Shown here piece after piece: positions 1 through 6,278 of a DNA stretch of 17,061 nt. Under the pieces are notes generated by a model, which saw only the letters and a program-made list of their open reading frames with translations, did not search any database and had not been told where the DNA came from. The first letter of the stretch is position 1, and every line of letters starts with the position of its first letter. The position numbers were made by a program, and so were the translations under genes. This DNA comes from Granulicella sp. (GTDB lineage Bacteria > Acidobacteriota > Terriglobia > Terriglobales > Acidobacteriaceae), in assembly GCA_003133205.1 (NCBI GenBank), contig PKWK01000040.1:1-17061 (forward strand). The letters are read 5' to 3'.

Positions 1-666
1 GCCAGGCTCGTTGTTGCGCACGTTACCCACCCGGGGGGCGACGGGAAAGGCCTTCATCTCCCCGGCGTCGTAGGGTCGGAGCAAGTCAACGGGCGGGCGT
101 TCGGGGTCGTCTCGCGTCAGCCACCGGTTGTAGTCGGACGGCTTCACGATGACTGGCATTCGGTTGTGGACCGTCGCGGTCAGCTCGTTGGGATCGGTCG
201 TGATGATGGCGAAGGACTGCAGCCAGCTACCATCAGGCTCCTTCCAGGCGTCCCAAATGCCACCGAAGGCGAACGGCTCGCCGCTGCGCAAGGTGAACGC
301 GTACGGCTGCTTGGTCTTGGCGTCCAGGGTCTTCCACTCGTAGAAGCCGTCTGCCGGGACTAGGCAACGGCGACGTTGAAAGGGGCCGCGCCACATCGGC
401 TTACTCGTTAGCGATTCGGCCTTCGCGTTGATGGTCGAGAAGCCCTTGAAGTCGGCAAGGCTCTTGGCAAAGTACGGCACCATGCCCCACCGCATGGTCA
501 CCAGCTCACCCTCTCCGGTCTCTCTGTCGGCGCGGATGACGGGCTGGAACGTGGTCGGAGCGACATTGTAGTCGGGCGGAAGTACGAAGCCATCGGGCAG
601 TCTGCCGAGGTGGAACGCCTCCGCGATGCGCCGCTTATCAGACCGTCGATAGTAGCGGCCACACAT
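1..666 (-). CDS. yedK: SOS response-associated peptidase (SRAP / YedK / HMCES family), 3' end outside window
   Basis: SRAP proteins bind abasic sites in single-stranded DNA and form a protective thiazolidine DNA-protein crosslink through Cys2 once the initiator Met is removed. The 222 visible residues begin MCGRYY, so the catalytic Cys is residue 2. The other family signatures are present: YNVAPT at 33-38 (Asn34), NAKAE at 80-84, DGFYEW at 106-111 (active-site Glu110), and VHNRMP at 166-171 (active-site His167). The start at 666 is fixed because Cys must follow Met; no strong Shine-Dalgarno is visible. It lies 9 bp downstream of the stop of an interrupted small gene and is probably cotranscribed with it and with the 972-1307 gene. 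The reading frame is open to the left edge, so the C-terminus is missing. The family assignment is very secure; SOS control is not shown here, as I see no LexA box. Confidence 0.95.
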   Translation of the reverse strand, partial: MCGRYYRRSDKRRIAEAFHLGRLPDGFVLPPDYNVAPTTFQPVIRADRETGEGELVTMRWGMVPYFAKSLADFKGFSTINAKAESLTSKPMWRGPFQRRRCLVPADGFYEWKTLDAKTKQPYAFTLRSGEPFAFGGIWDAWKEPDGSWLQSFAIITTDPNELTATVHNRMPVIVKPSDYNRWLTRDDPERPPVDLLRPYDAGEMKAFPVAPRVGNVRNNEPG

Positions 667-675
667 AATCAGATT

Positions 676-939
676 CTAGCGGCTCATCAGCATTGCATAC
701 TGCTCCGGCGTCAGGTGGACGTACTCGCTGGCCCGGCCCCAGGCTCTGACGCTCCGCTCGAACCCCGCCAGCGTAGCGTCCTCGGGGTTGCACCGCGTCA
801 CAAAGCTGCGGAGGGCCTCCAGGTCGGCAAACGGTTAGTAGCGCGTCTTGGGGCCGATGCCGGTGCGGCAATCGTCCTCGATGAGGCGGACGGTCCGGGC
901 ATTGCCGCAGTGCTGAAAGTTGAGCAGAACGCGAGGCAT
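676..939 (-). pseudogene. Small unknown gene interrupted by an in-frame TAA (87 codons plus stop)
   Basis: The frame starts at ATG 937-939 (MPRVLLNFQHCGNARTV...), runs 34 codons to a TAA at 835-837, then continues in exactly the same frame for 52 more codons (PFADLEALRSFV... to ...TPEQYAMLMSR) to a TAG at 676-678. Both halves have ordinary protein-like composition. The second half has no convincing start of its own apart from a GTG with no ribosome binding site. A single C-to-T change (CAA to TAA) would explain the break, giving ...KTRY-Q-PFADLEAL.... I do not recognise the family. The gene sits between the 972-1307 gene (32 bp upstream) and SRAP (9 bp downstream), as if in one operon. Alternatives are a sequencing error, readthrough, or a genuine 34-residue protein with a non-coding tail. 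Confidence 0.55.
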
Positions 940-971
940 GGCACCGGCATAGGCGGGTGAGGTGTGGCCCG

Positions 972-1307
972 CTACCGCCCATAGAATGATTTCGTTCTTG
1001 CGATCAGCACACGCGCAGAGTTGTAGGCCCCTGCAGCGTGACGTCCACTAGCCTCATAGCCGGCGTAGGCCTCTAGCTCCCAGTCGTGTTTGAAGCCATC
1101 ACCCTTGGAACGAATATGATCGGCGGAGCTTAGGACCTGCGCCAGGACGGTGGCGGCCAAGGCGTGAACCTCGGCGGGGGCATCCTTGTCGATCGCGACG
1201 ACGGCGGCCTCGATGCGGTCCAGGGCAATCGTTGCTTCGGCGAGGCGGCACTTGAGGGCGCTGACCTCATTGTCGAGGAGGACAGGAACAGCGTGAGAGT
1301 TGGGCAT
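972..1307 (-). CDS. Conserved-looking hypothetical protein, 111 aa
   Basis: I do not recognise this family. The protein starts MPNSHAVPVLLDNEV and has an Ala/Glu/Leu-rich helical N-terminal two-thirds (SALKCRLAEATIALDRIEAAVV..., roughly residues 15-80) that could form a helical hairpin or short coiled coil. It ends in a basic tail (RVLIARTKSFYGR). There is no signal peptide or membrane segment. The start is well supported by a near-perfect Shine-Dalgarno, AGGAGG, 6 bases upstream of the ATG at 1305-1307. It is the first clear member of a minus-strand group that continues with the interrupted small gene and SRAP. Function unknown; the neighbourhood is a DNA-damage tolerance gene plus accessory material. 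Confidence 0.7.
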   Translation of the reverse strand: MPNSHAVPVLLDNEVSALKCRLAEATIALDRIEAAVVAIDKDAPAEVHALAATVLAQVLSSADHIRSKGDGFKHDWELEAYAGYEASGRHAAGAYNSARVLIARTKSFYGR

Positions 1308-1331
1308 GGGACACCTCCTACTCCGGTGTCT

Positions 1332-1502
1332 CTAGTCGATCCATCGAAAGGCACCGCAGCAGGGGCAGTATCTCGGCACGGTCCCGCTCGGATCGCTCTG
1401 GCGGTGCAGTTCTTCCAAGGCGGGCGGGGAGTAATGTTTATCTCCAGACGAGGTCGAAAGCAGTGTGACCAGAGTGTGACCAACGGTGGCCGATAACGAC
1501 AA
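1332..1502 (-). CDS. Possible small CxCC-knuckle ORF (about 35-56 aa, start uncertain)
   Basis: The frame ending at TAG 1332-1334 reads ...HYSPPALEELHRQSD then SGTVPRYCPCCGAFRWID. The CPCC cluster next to aromatic residues resembles one half of a zinc ribbon. No ATG or GTG is in frame; the only visible candidate is a TTG at 1500-1502 without a Shine-Dalgarno, so the start is a guess. The stop lies 24 bp before the ATG of the next gene, with that gene's AGGAGG in between, a spacing typical of an operon. Within the frame is a 9-base direct repeat GGTCACACT (minus strand, near 1462-1482). It could be a chance frame or the 3' remnant of a longer gene. Confidence 0.25.
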   Translation of the reverse strand: MSLSATVGHTLVTLLSTSSGDKHYSPPALEELHRQSDPSGTVPRYCPCCGAFRWID

Positions 1503-1653
1503 ATAACCACAACGATCCGAGGCGGTGGGAGGTTCCCTGCGTGCGAGATTTTCTATGGTTAAGTTGCTTAGAATGAGTGATTAGATGGGGGATGCGCCAC
1601 ACGTCAGCGGTGAATTGTCGGATAGATGGGCGAGGATTGCGAATCGGGGGCGA

Positions 1654-1965
1654 TCAAGGGAAGAGTCTCTTCCAATCCTGCGAACCGTGCAGAACCCGAA
1701 GAATCAGGATCTGTTCTGGTCGCACAAGATAGAGAATGAGCCAGTTGCCGAGGGTAGCGTCAGAGGAAATCGCCTGAGTTCTCGGAGGAGCGGAGATTGA
1801 GTTGCGCACAGTGTTCCGGCGTGAGGATATGTCCGGAGCATGGTGGCGGTTTCAAAGACGGCGTCGAGAAATCGGTCGGCGACGAGAGGACTCGCGTCGA
1901 GGCACAGCGGCTCCATCGTCGATCGATTTCGCGAAGGGCTATTGGGGAGAAAAAGTTACCAGGAT
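1654..1965 (-). pseudogene. Decayed ParE/RelE-type toxin gene (multiple frameshifts)
   Basis: Three different reading frames together spell one ParE-like toxin. The N-terminal piece FFSPIALREID (about 1955-1920) matches the usual family opening. The middle piece SPLVADRFLDAVFETATML... to ...LLRELRRFPL (frame of 1916) is the helical core with its typical ADRFLDA motif. The C-terminal piece LGNWLILYLVRPEQ then ILILRVLHGSQDW (1752-1654) is the final beta sheet ending in the characteristic LRVLHG. No single frame joins them, so at least two indels have occurred and no ATG serves the first piece. It directly follows the antitoxin remnant, the usual ParD-then-ParE order. An active toxin is not expected. 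Confidence 0.7.
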
Positions 1966-2196
1966 TCAGGATGCGAGCTTTGCCTTCCTGTGTAGGTCAA
2001 GGCGAAACTCTTGCCATTTTTCGAGCGTCATCCGCACCGGATCACCCGAATCGAGACCTTCAAGGCAGAGGCGTTCGAATTCTGCTCGCGCTCCATCAAT
2101 GTCCCCTGCGGCAAGCAGGGCGTCGACACTGTGGCCAGGAAGGTTTGTTGCGGCCAGGTCTTCCTGAAGCTGTCGCGGTCGAGGTGCGGCAACCAT
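1966..2196 (-). CDS. ParD-like antitoxin, probably with damaged N-terminal half (76 aa)
   Basis: The C-terminal part, AEFERLCLEGLDSGDPV followed by RMTLEKWQEFRLDLHRKA, resembles the toxin-binding tail of ParD-type antitoxins, where an [L]EGLDSG segment precedes a short charged helix. The N-terminal half (MVAAPRPRQLQEDLAA...) does not show the ribbon-helix-helix beta strand (ISLP/ISLT) expected of ParD, so this end may be frameshifted or deleted. The ATG at 2194-2196 has a reasonable purine-rich site (AGAGAGGG, about 8 bases upstream). It stops just where the decayed ParE begins, so the two look like one former toxin-antitoxin module. The ORF is intact, but whether it makes a functional antitoxin is doubtful. 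Confidence 0.5.
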   Translation of the reverse strand: MVAAPRPRQLQEDLAATNLPGHSVDALLAAGDIDGARAEFERLCLEGLDSGDPVRMTLEKWQEFRLDLHRKAKLAS

Positions 2197-2245
2197 GAGT
2201 CAACCCTCTCTTGCTAGGATGCGCCGACACATGCCCATTTGCAAG

Positions 2246-2803
2246 CTAGGATTGAGCGGGTTGGGGGCGGAAGATTTCGAGGAGGAGGAGGCAGGCGCCG
2301 ATGACGATGCAGGAGTCGGCGACGTTGAAGTCGGGCCAGTTGTAGTGGTAGATCTTCACGGCGAGGAAGTCGACGACGTGGTGGAAGCGGATGCGGTCGT
2401 AGAGATTGCCGAGGGCTCCGCCGAGGATGAGGGCAAGGGCGACCGAGGTCAGCGTGATGTCGCGGCCGGTGCGCCAGAGCAGGATGAACACGATGATGGC
2501 GGCGATGACGGAGAAGCTGATGAGGCCGATGCGGACGCCGTTGGGCGGGAGGTTTTCGAGCAGCGAGAAGGCCGCGCCGGTGTTGAGGACGTGCGAGAGG
2601 CGGAAGACTCCGGGGATGACCGGGATGTCGTAGCCGGGACGGATGCGGTGGATGATCCAGTTCTTGGAGAGGCGGTCGAACAGGATGACCAGGGCGGTGA
2701 TGACGAGGAGTATGGGGCGGCGATCGGTCGAGTAGGTTGCGGGCTTCGTCATGGTTTGCGGGTCTTCGGTGCGGTGCGGGGTGGGCATGGTGATCTGGGA
2801 CAT
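2246..2803 (-). CDS. lspA: Lipoprotein signal peptidase (signal peptidase II)
   Basis: LspA is the inner-membrane aspartyl protease that removes the signal peptide of diacylglyceryl-modified prolipoproteins. The 185-residue reading has four membrane segments (about 30-48, 87-110, 117-133 and 163-178). It carries the family blocks LFDRLSKNWI (41-50, where Gln is more usual than Arg), NTGAAFSLL (74-82), GGALGNLYDR (128-137) and VVDFL with FNVADS (159-164). Catalytic aspartates are Asp136 and Asp163. The first 20 residues are a hydrophilic extension, and an internal ATG at 2752 (MTKPATYS) would give the more usual length of about 168. Neither start has a clear ribosome binding site. It follows ileS on the same strand, the classic ileS-lspA order, but with a 208-bp repeat-containing gap. 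Confidence 0.96.
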   Translation of the reverse strand: MSQITMPTPHRTEDPQTMTKPATYSTDRRPILLVITALVILFDRLSKNWIIHRIRPGYDIPVIPGVFRLSHVLNTGAAFSLLENLPPNGVRIGLISFSVIAAIIVFILLWRTGRDITLTSVALALILGGALGNLYDRIRFHHVVDFLAVKIYHYNWPDFNVADSCIVIGACLLLLEIFRPQPAQS

Positions 2804-2851
2804 TGTAGGCTTGCGGCTCCGTGGGACGGTTGTTTGTTGCTGTCTTGGCGC

Positions 2852-2950
2852 GGTATATATGTTGCGGGCCTTCAGCCCTTTGTGGCTTATTTGGCGGTAT
2901 ACCTAGGGCTACGCCCTAGGCTGGTATATGACGCGCCTTTGGCGCTTTGG
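2852..2950. repeat. Three-unit GGTATA-hairpin repeat array between ileS and lspA
   Basis: Three copies of GGTATA (2852-2857, 2896-2901, 2923-2928) are each followed within 0 to 8 bases by a small perfect hairpin. These are GGGC/GCCC (2866-2869 with 2875-2878), CCTAGGGC-TAC-GCCCTAGG (2902-2920), and GCGCC-TTT-GGCGC (2933-2945). Units 1 and 3 are also followed by similar TTTGTGG / TTTGGGTG tails. Such modular hairpins look like a REP/BIME-type interspersed element. Lying in the ileS-lspA gap, the transcribed hairpins could stop RNA decay or reduce readthrough into lspA. No T-run follows them, so they are not a standard intrinsic terminator. Confidence 0.6.
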
Positions 2951-3011
2951 GTGCGTGTGATTCGAATTTGATTCGATAGCCAATTTTTCTCTCCCCATTC
3001 TTGAAAAGGTC

Positions 3012-6000
3012 CTAGCTGTTTGTTGCTGCGTAGGGTGCGAAGTCGATTGCGTCGAGGGCTTCGGCGCAGCGGAGGCAGACGGTGGGATATTTTTCTTGTT
3101 GGCCTACGTCGGGAACGTGTCGCCAGCAGCGTTCGCATTTGGTGCTCCCGGCCGGTCGCGCTTGAACTTTGAATGGAAACTGGTGAACTTTCGCAGCATT
3201 GTCGGGTTGGATGGTTATTTGGGAGACGTTCAAGAGCTCTTGTAAATGTTCCGTCGAATACTTGGCTAATAGCTGCAAATATGCCGAACGCTTTCCGTTG
3301 GATTCGATCAGAAGTGATGCTTCAAGGGATTTACCAATTACTTTGTTTACGCGCTTATCTTCAAGTTCTCGCAGACCGGCATCTCGAATGGTCATGAGAA
3401 CTCGCCAATCAGCCAACAAGCTGACGGCTTCAGTGGTTGGTACAAGGTCTTCGGAGGTTGGGAAGAGGGTTAGGTGGACGCTGCCCTGGGTGTGGGGGAG
3501 GGATTGCCAGACTTCGTCGGCGGTGAAGGTGAGGATGGGGGCGGTTAGGCGGGCGAGGGCGTCGGTGATCTTGTAGATTGCGGTTTGGGCGCTGCGGCGG
3601 GCTAGGTAGAGGCGCTCCTGCTCGGCATGGCCGGGCTTGAACTTGATGGGGTAGGTGTAGAGGCGGTCTTTCAACACGTCGAGGTAGAAGGCGCTGAGTT
3701 CGGAGTTACAGAACTCGTTGAGCAGGTGGTAGACGCGGTGGAACTGGAATTCCGCATAGTAGCCTTTAGCGTCCTTTGGAGTATCCATTTCTTCGCGAAT
3801 GTCACCCAGTTCAACAAATTCAGAAATGGGTTGATAGCCGCAGACCTTCTTGGTGAGTTCTGCGGTGCGGGCGAGGATGTATTGATCGATCGGCTGCATC
3901 TGCTCGAAGGGAATGGCGTCGCCGCCATCGGCCATGCTGCGAGGGTCGAAGTCGTGGGTGAGGCCGGTGGTGGGGTCGATCTCGCGCAGGCTTCCGAGGA
4001 GGAAGCGGAAGGTGTTGCGGAGCTTGCGGTAGATCTCTTCGGCGAGGCGCTTGAGCAGGGGCAGGCTGGCGACGACGTCCTCACGGAAGTCGACGCTGGC
4101 GACCCAGAGGCGGACGATGTCGCCGCCGAGCTGGTCCATGATGGCGACGGGGTCGATGAAGTTGCCGAGGGATTTCGAGAGGGCGCGGCCCTTTTCGTCG
4201 AGGGTCCAGCCGTAGGTGGCGACGGACTTGAAGGGCGCGCGGTTGTGCATGCCGATCGAGCACAGCAGCGAGGACATGAACCAGCCGCGGTGCTGGTCTC
4301 CACCCTCGGCGTAGAGGTCGGCGCGTGGGTCGGTACCGGGCTTTTGCTGAGTGTCGGGGTCGAAGTCGAGGACGGCGTGGGAGCTGGCACCGGACTCGAA
4401 CCAGACGTCGAGGATGTCCATTTCTTTGCGGAACTCGGTGTGGCCGCATTCCTTGCACGAGGTGTTGGACGGCAGGATTTCTTCGGGCGCGTGGATGTAC
4501 CAGGCATCGGCAGACTCTTTGATGAAGAGGTCGACGATGAGCTTGTTGATCGCGGCGTCTTTGAGCGGCGTGGAACATTTGCGGCAGAGGAAGACGGCGA
4601 TGGGCACACCCCAGATGCGCTGGCGGGAGATACACCAGTCGGGGCGAGTGGTGACCATGTTGGTGATGCGTTCTTCTCCCCAGGCGGGGTCCCAGGTGAC
4701 GGTCTTGATCTCGTCGAGGGCGCGCTGGCGGAAGGTTTGTGGAATTTCCTCTAAGGGTTGTGGTGCTTCGGACAAAATACGGGGGTTCTTCGCTTCGCTC
4801 AGAATGACAACTTCTGAGGGGGTGACAACTTCTGAGGAAGCGGCGGGCATGGGGGTATCCATGGCGATGAACCACTGCTCGGTGGCGCGGGTGATGACGG
4901 GGTTGTGGCAGCGCCAGCAGTGGGGGTAGGAGTGTTCGAAGTGGCTGGCGGCAAGGAGCGCGCCTTTTTCTTTCAAAAGCTCGATGATGATGGGGTTGGA
5001 CTTGAAGACGGTGAGGCCTTCGTAGGGCTGGGGCTGGATGCCGCCGAAGCGCTCCGTGTGCATCTGGTGGCCGGCGTCGTCGACGTACTGGACTTCGGGC
5101 AGGTCGTAGCGCTTGCCCGTGGCGAAGTCGTCGACGCCGTGGGCGGGCGCGGTGTGGACGGCTCCGGTGCCTTGGTCGGCGGTGACGTAATCGGCGATGA
5201 CACCGCGAATCTGGCGTTCGAGGAACGGGTGCTGGAAGGTTGTGCCTTCGAGCGCGGTGCCGGGGAAGAGGGCGATGATGTCGACCTGGGACGCGGGCTC
5301 GGCGGGGTTCTTGCTGCTCATCAGGTGAGCGTGGACGATGACCTCGGAGAGCAGCGCCTGGGCGACGATGTAGACGGCTTCGGGGGTGGCGAGGGCGACG
5401 TATTCGAGTTCGGGGTGGAAGGCGACGGCGAGGGACGCTGGGAGGGTCCAGGGGGTTGTGGTCCAGATGATGGTGAAGACGGGTTTTGGTGAACTCCCCA
5501 CCTCAGGCGATGAGACCGCCTGAGATGGGGCACCCGGTTTTGTGAATGGGGCACCCAGTTCTGTGGCGATTTTGGCGGGGTCGCTGGTGAGTTTGTAGCG
5601 GACGTAGACGCTGGGCGAGGTGTGCTGTTCGTACTCGACTTCGGCTTCGGCGAGGGCGGTGCGGTCGTGGATGCACCAGGAGACGGGCTTGAGGCCTTTG
5701 TAGACGAAGCCGTTCTCGAAGAAGTGGAAGAAGGTCTCGGCGATGCGAGCCTCGTAGACGGGGTCCATGGTGGAGTAGGGCTCGGCCCAGCGGCCGAAGA
5801 TGCCCATGCGGATGAACTGGGAGCGCTGGAGATCGAGGTACTTTTGCGCGTACTCGCGGCAGGCGCGGCGGACGGCGACCGGTTCCATTTCGAGTTTCTT
5901 GCGGCCGAGTTGCTCGTCGACTTTGATCTCGATGGGGAGGCCGTGGCAGTCCCAGCCGGGGACGTAGGGGGCGTCGAAGCCAGCCATGGTCTTGGTTTTG

Positions 6001-6278
6001 ACAACGAAGTCCTTGAGGGTCTTGTTGAGGGCGTGGCCGAGGTGGATGGCGCCGTTGGCGTAGGGCGGGCCGTCGTGGAGGATGTAACGGGGGGAGCCGG
6101 CGCGGGCACGGCGGATCTGGTCGTAGAGGGCTGATTCCTCCCAGACCTTTAGGCGCAACGGTTCGTTGACGGGCAGGCCGGCCTTCATGGGGAAGGCGGT
6201 CTGCGGCAGATTCAGGGTGGACTTAAGCGGCTTTGGATGGTTAGCGCCTGCGGACTTCGGGTCGGGTGCTTCGGGCAT
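3012..6278 (-). CDS. ileS: Isoleucyl-tRNA synthetase, enlarged (1088 aa)
   Basis: IleRS charges tRNA-Ile with isoleucine and hydrolyses mischarged valine in its CP1 editing domain; it is cytoplasmic and essential. Class I motifs are present: HLGH at 79-82 within PPYANGAIHLGH, and LSKS at about 700-703 (KMSKS equivalent). The editing-site WTTTPWTLP is at 272-280, and a C-terminal zinc finger lies at about 1048-1071 (CERCW...CLRC). The start is supported by GAGGAA 5-10 bases before the ATG at 6276-6278. Length exceeds the usual roughly 930-950 residues because of extra segments near 232-266, 476-515 and perhaps 813-840. The first two are built from repeat DNA (see repeat entries). The 3' part, around 3150-3460, is clearly more AT-rich than the rest. 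All catalytic motifs remain, so the gene is probably functional. lspA follows it. Confidence 0.97.
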   Translation of the reverse strand: MPEAPDPKSAGANHPKPLKSTLNLPQTAFPMKAGLPVNEPLRLKVWEESALYDQIRRARAGSPRYILHDGPPYANGAIHLGHALNKTLKDFVVKTKTMAGFDAPYVPGWDCHGLPIEIKVDEQLGRKKLEMEPVAVRRACREYAQKYLDLQRSQFIRMGIFGRWAEPYSTMDPVYEARIAETFFHFFENGFVYKGLKPVSWCIHDRTALAEAEVEYEQHTSPSVYVRYKLTSDPAKIATELGAPFTKPGAPSQAVSSPEVGSSPKPVFTIIWTTTPWTLPASLAVAFHPELEYVALATPEAVYIVAQALLSEVIVHAHLMSSKNPAEPASQVDIIALFPGTALEGTTFQHPFLERQIRGVIADYVTADQGTGAVHTAPAHGVDDFATGKRYDLPEVQYVDDAGHQMHTERFGGIQPQPYEGLTVFKSNPIIIELLKEKGALLAASHFEHSYPHCWRCHNPVITRATEQWFIAMDTPMPAASSEVVTPSEVVILSEAKNPRILSEAPQPLEEIPQTFRQRALDEIKTVTWDPAWGEERITNMVTTRPDWCISRQRIWGVPIAVFLCRKCSTPLKDAAINKLIVDLFIKESADAWYIHAPEEILPSNTSCKECGHTEFRKEMDILDVWFESGASSHAVLDFDPDTQQKPGTDPRADLYAEGGDQHRGWFMSSLLCSIGMHNRAPFKSVATYGWTLDEKGRALSKSLGNFIDPVAIMDQLGGDIVRLWVASVDFREDVVASLPLLKRLAEEIYRKLRNTFRFLLGSLREIDPTTGLTHDFDPRSMADGGDAIPFEQMQPIDQYILARTAELTKKVCGYQPISEFVELGDIREEMDTPKDAKGYYAEFQFHRVYHLLNEFCNSELSAFYLDVLKDRLYTYPIKFKPGHAEQERLYLARRSAQTAIYKITDALARLTAPILTFTADEVWQSLPHTQGSVHLTLFPTSEDLVPTTEAVSLLADWRVLMTIRDAGLRELEDKRVNKVIGKSLEASLLIESNGKRSAYLQLLAKYSTEHLQELLNVSQITIQPDNAAKVHQFPFKVQARPAGSTKCERCWRHVPDVGQQEKYPTVCLRCAEALDAIDFAPYAATNS
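4757..4843 (-). repeat. In-frame LSEAKNP-type repeat element inside ileS
   Basis: On the minus strand this segment reads GTCATTCTGAGCGAAGCGAA followed by GAACCCCCGTATTTTG, translated in IleRS as VILSEAKNPRIL. From general knowledge, this string (CHSERSEE in another frame) is a widely dispersed repeat in many environmental bacterial genomes, usually between genes. Next to it are two 18-bp direct repeats sharing TGACAACTTCTGAGG (plus-strand 4805-4819 and 4823-4837), encoding SEVVTP and SEVVIL. The extra peptide falls between the conserved ATEQWFIAMD and the LDEIKTVTWDP region, where other IleRS proteins have only a few residues. Exact borders are an estimate. Confidence 0.65.
5487..5570. repeat. 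In-frame palindromic repeat element inside ileS
   Basis: Two 13-base arms, CCCCACCTCAGGC (5496-5508) and GCCTGAGATGGGG (5518-5530), form a hairpin with one mismatch and a 9-base loop. Directly adjacent, ATGGGGCACCC is repeated at 5525 and 5546 (21-bp period, about 18 of 21 bases shared), encoding the GAPFTKP-GAPSQAV peptide on the minus strand. In IleRS this produces roughly 30 extra Pro/Ser/Gly-rich residues just before the conserved WTTTPWTLP editing-site block. The layout of hairpin plus flanking direct repeat looks like a REP-type mobile repeat, not ordinary coding sequence. Genome copy number cannot be judged from this window. Confidence 0.6.

Noticed and set aside
638..982. 114-codon minus-strand frame overlapping the interrupted gene and the SRAP start
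   Set aside because: It overlaps SRAP and the better-composed interrupted frame, and its Pro/Arg/Cys-rich translation looks out-of-frame.
1164..1496. Plus-strand 110-codon frame across the small-gene leader
   Set aside because: Antisense to a gene with a strong ribosome binding site and of unconvincing composition.
2902..2920. CCTAGGGC hairpin as a rho-independent terminator of ileS
   Set aside because: No T-run follows on either strand, and it is one of three similar units, so a repeat array is a better description.
2195..2971. 258-codon plus-strand open frame opposite lspA
   Set aside because: It is antisense to clear signal peptidase II coding sequence; its Asp/Glu/Val-rich translation is typical of the reverse complement of a GC-rich gene.
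3627..4754. Long plus-strand open frame (375 codons) opposite ileS
   Set aside because: Antisense shadow of IleRS; acidic Gly/Val/Asp-rich composition with no domain, while the minus strand has all IleRS motifs.
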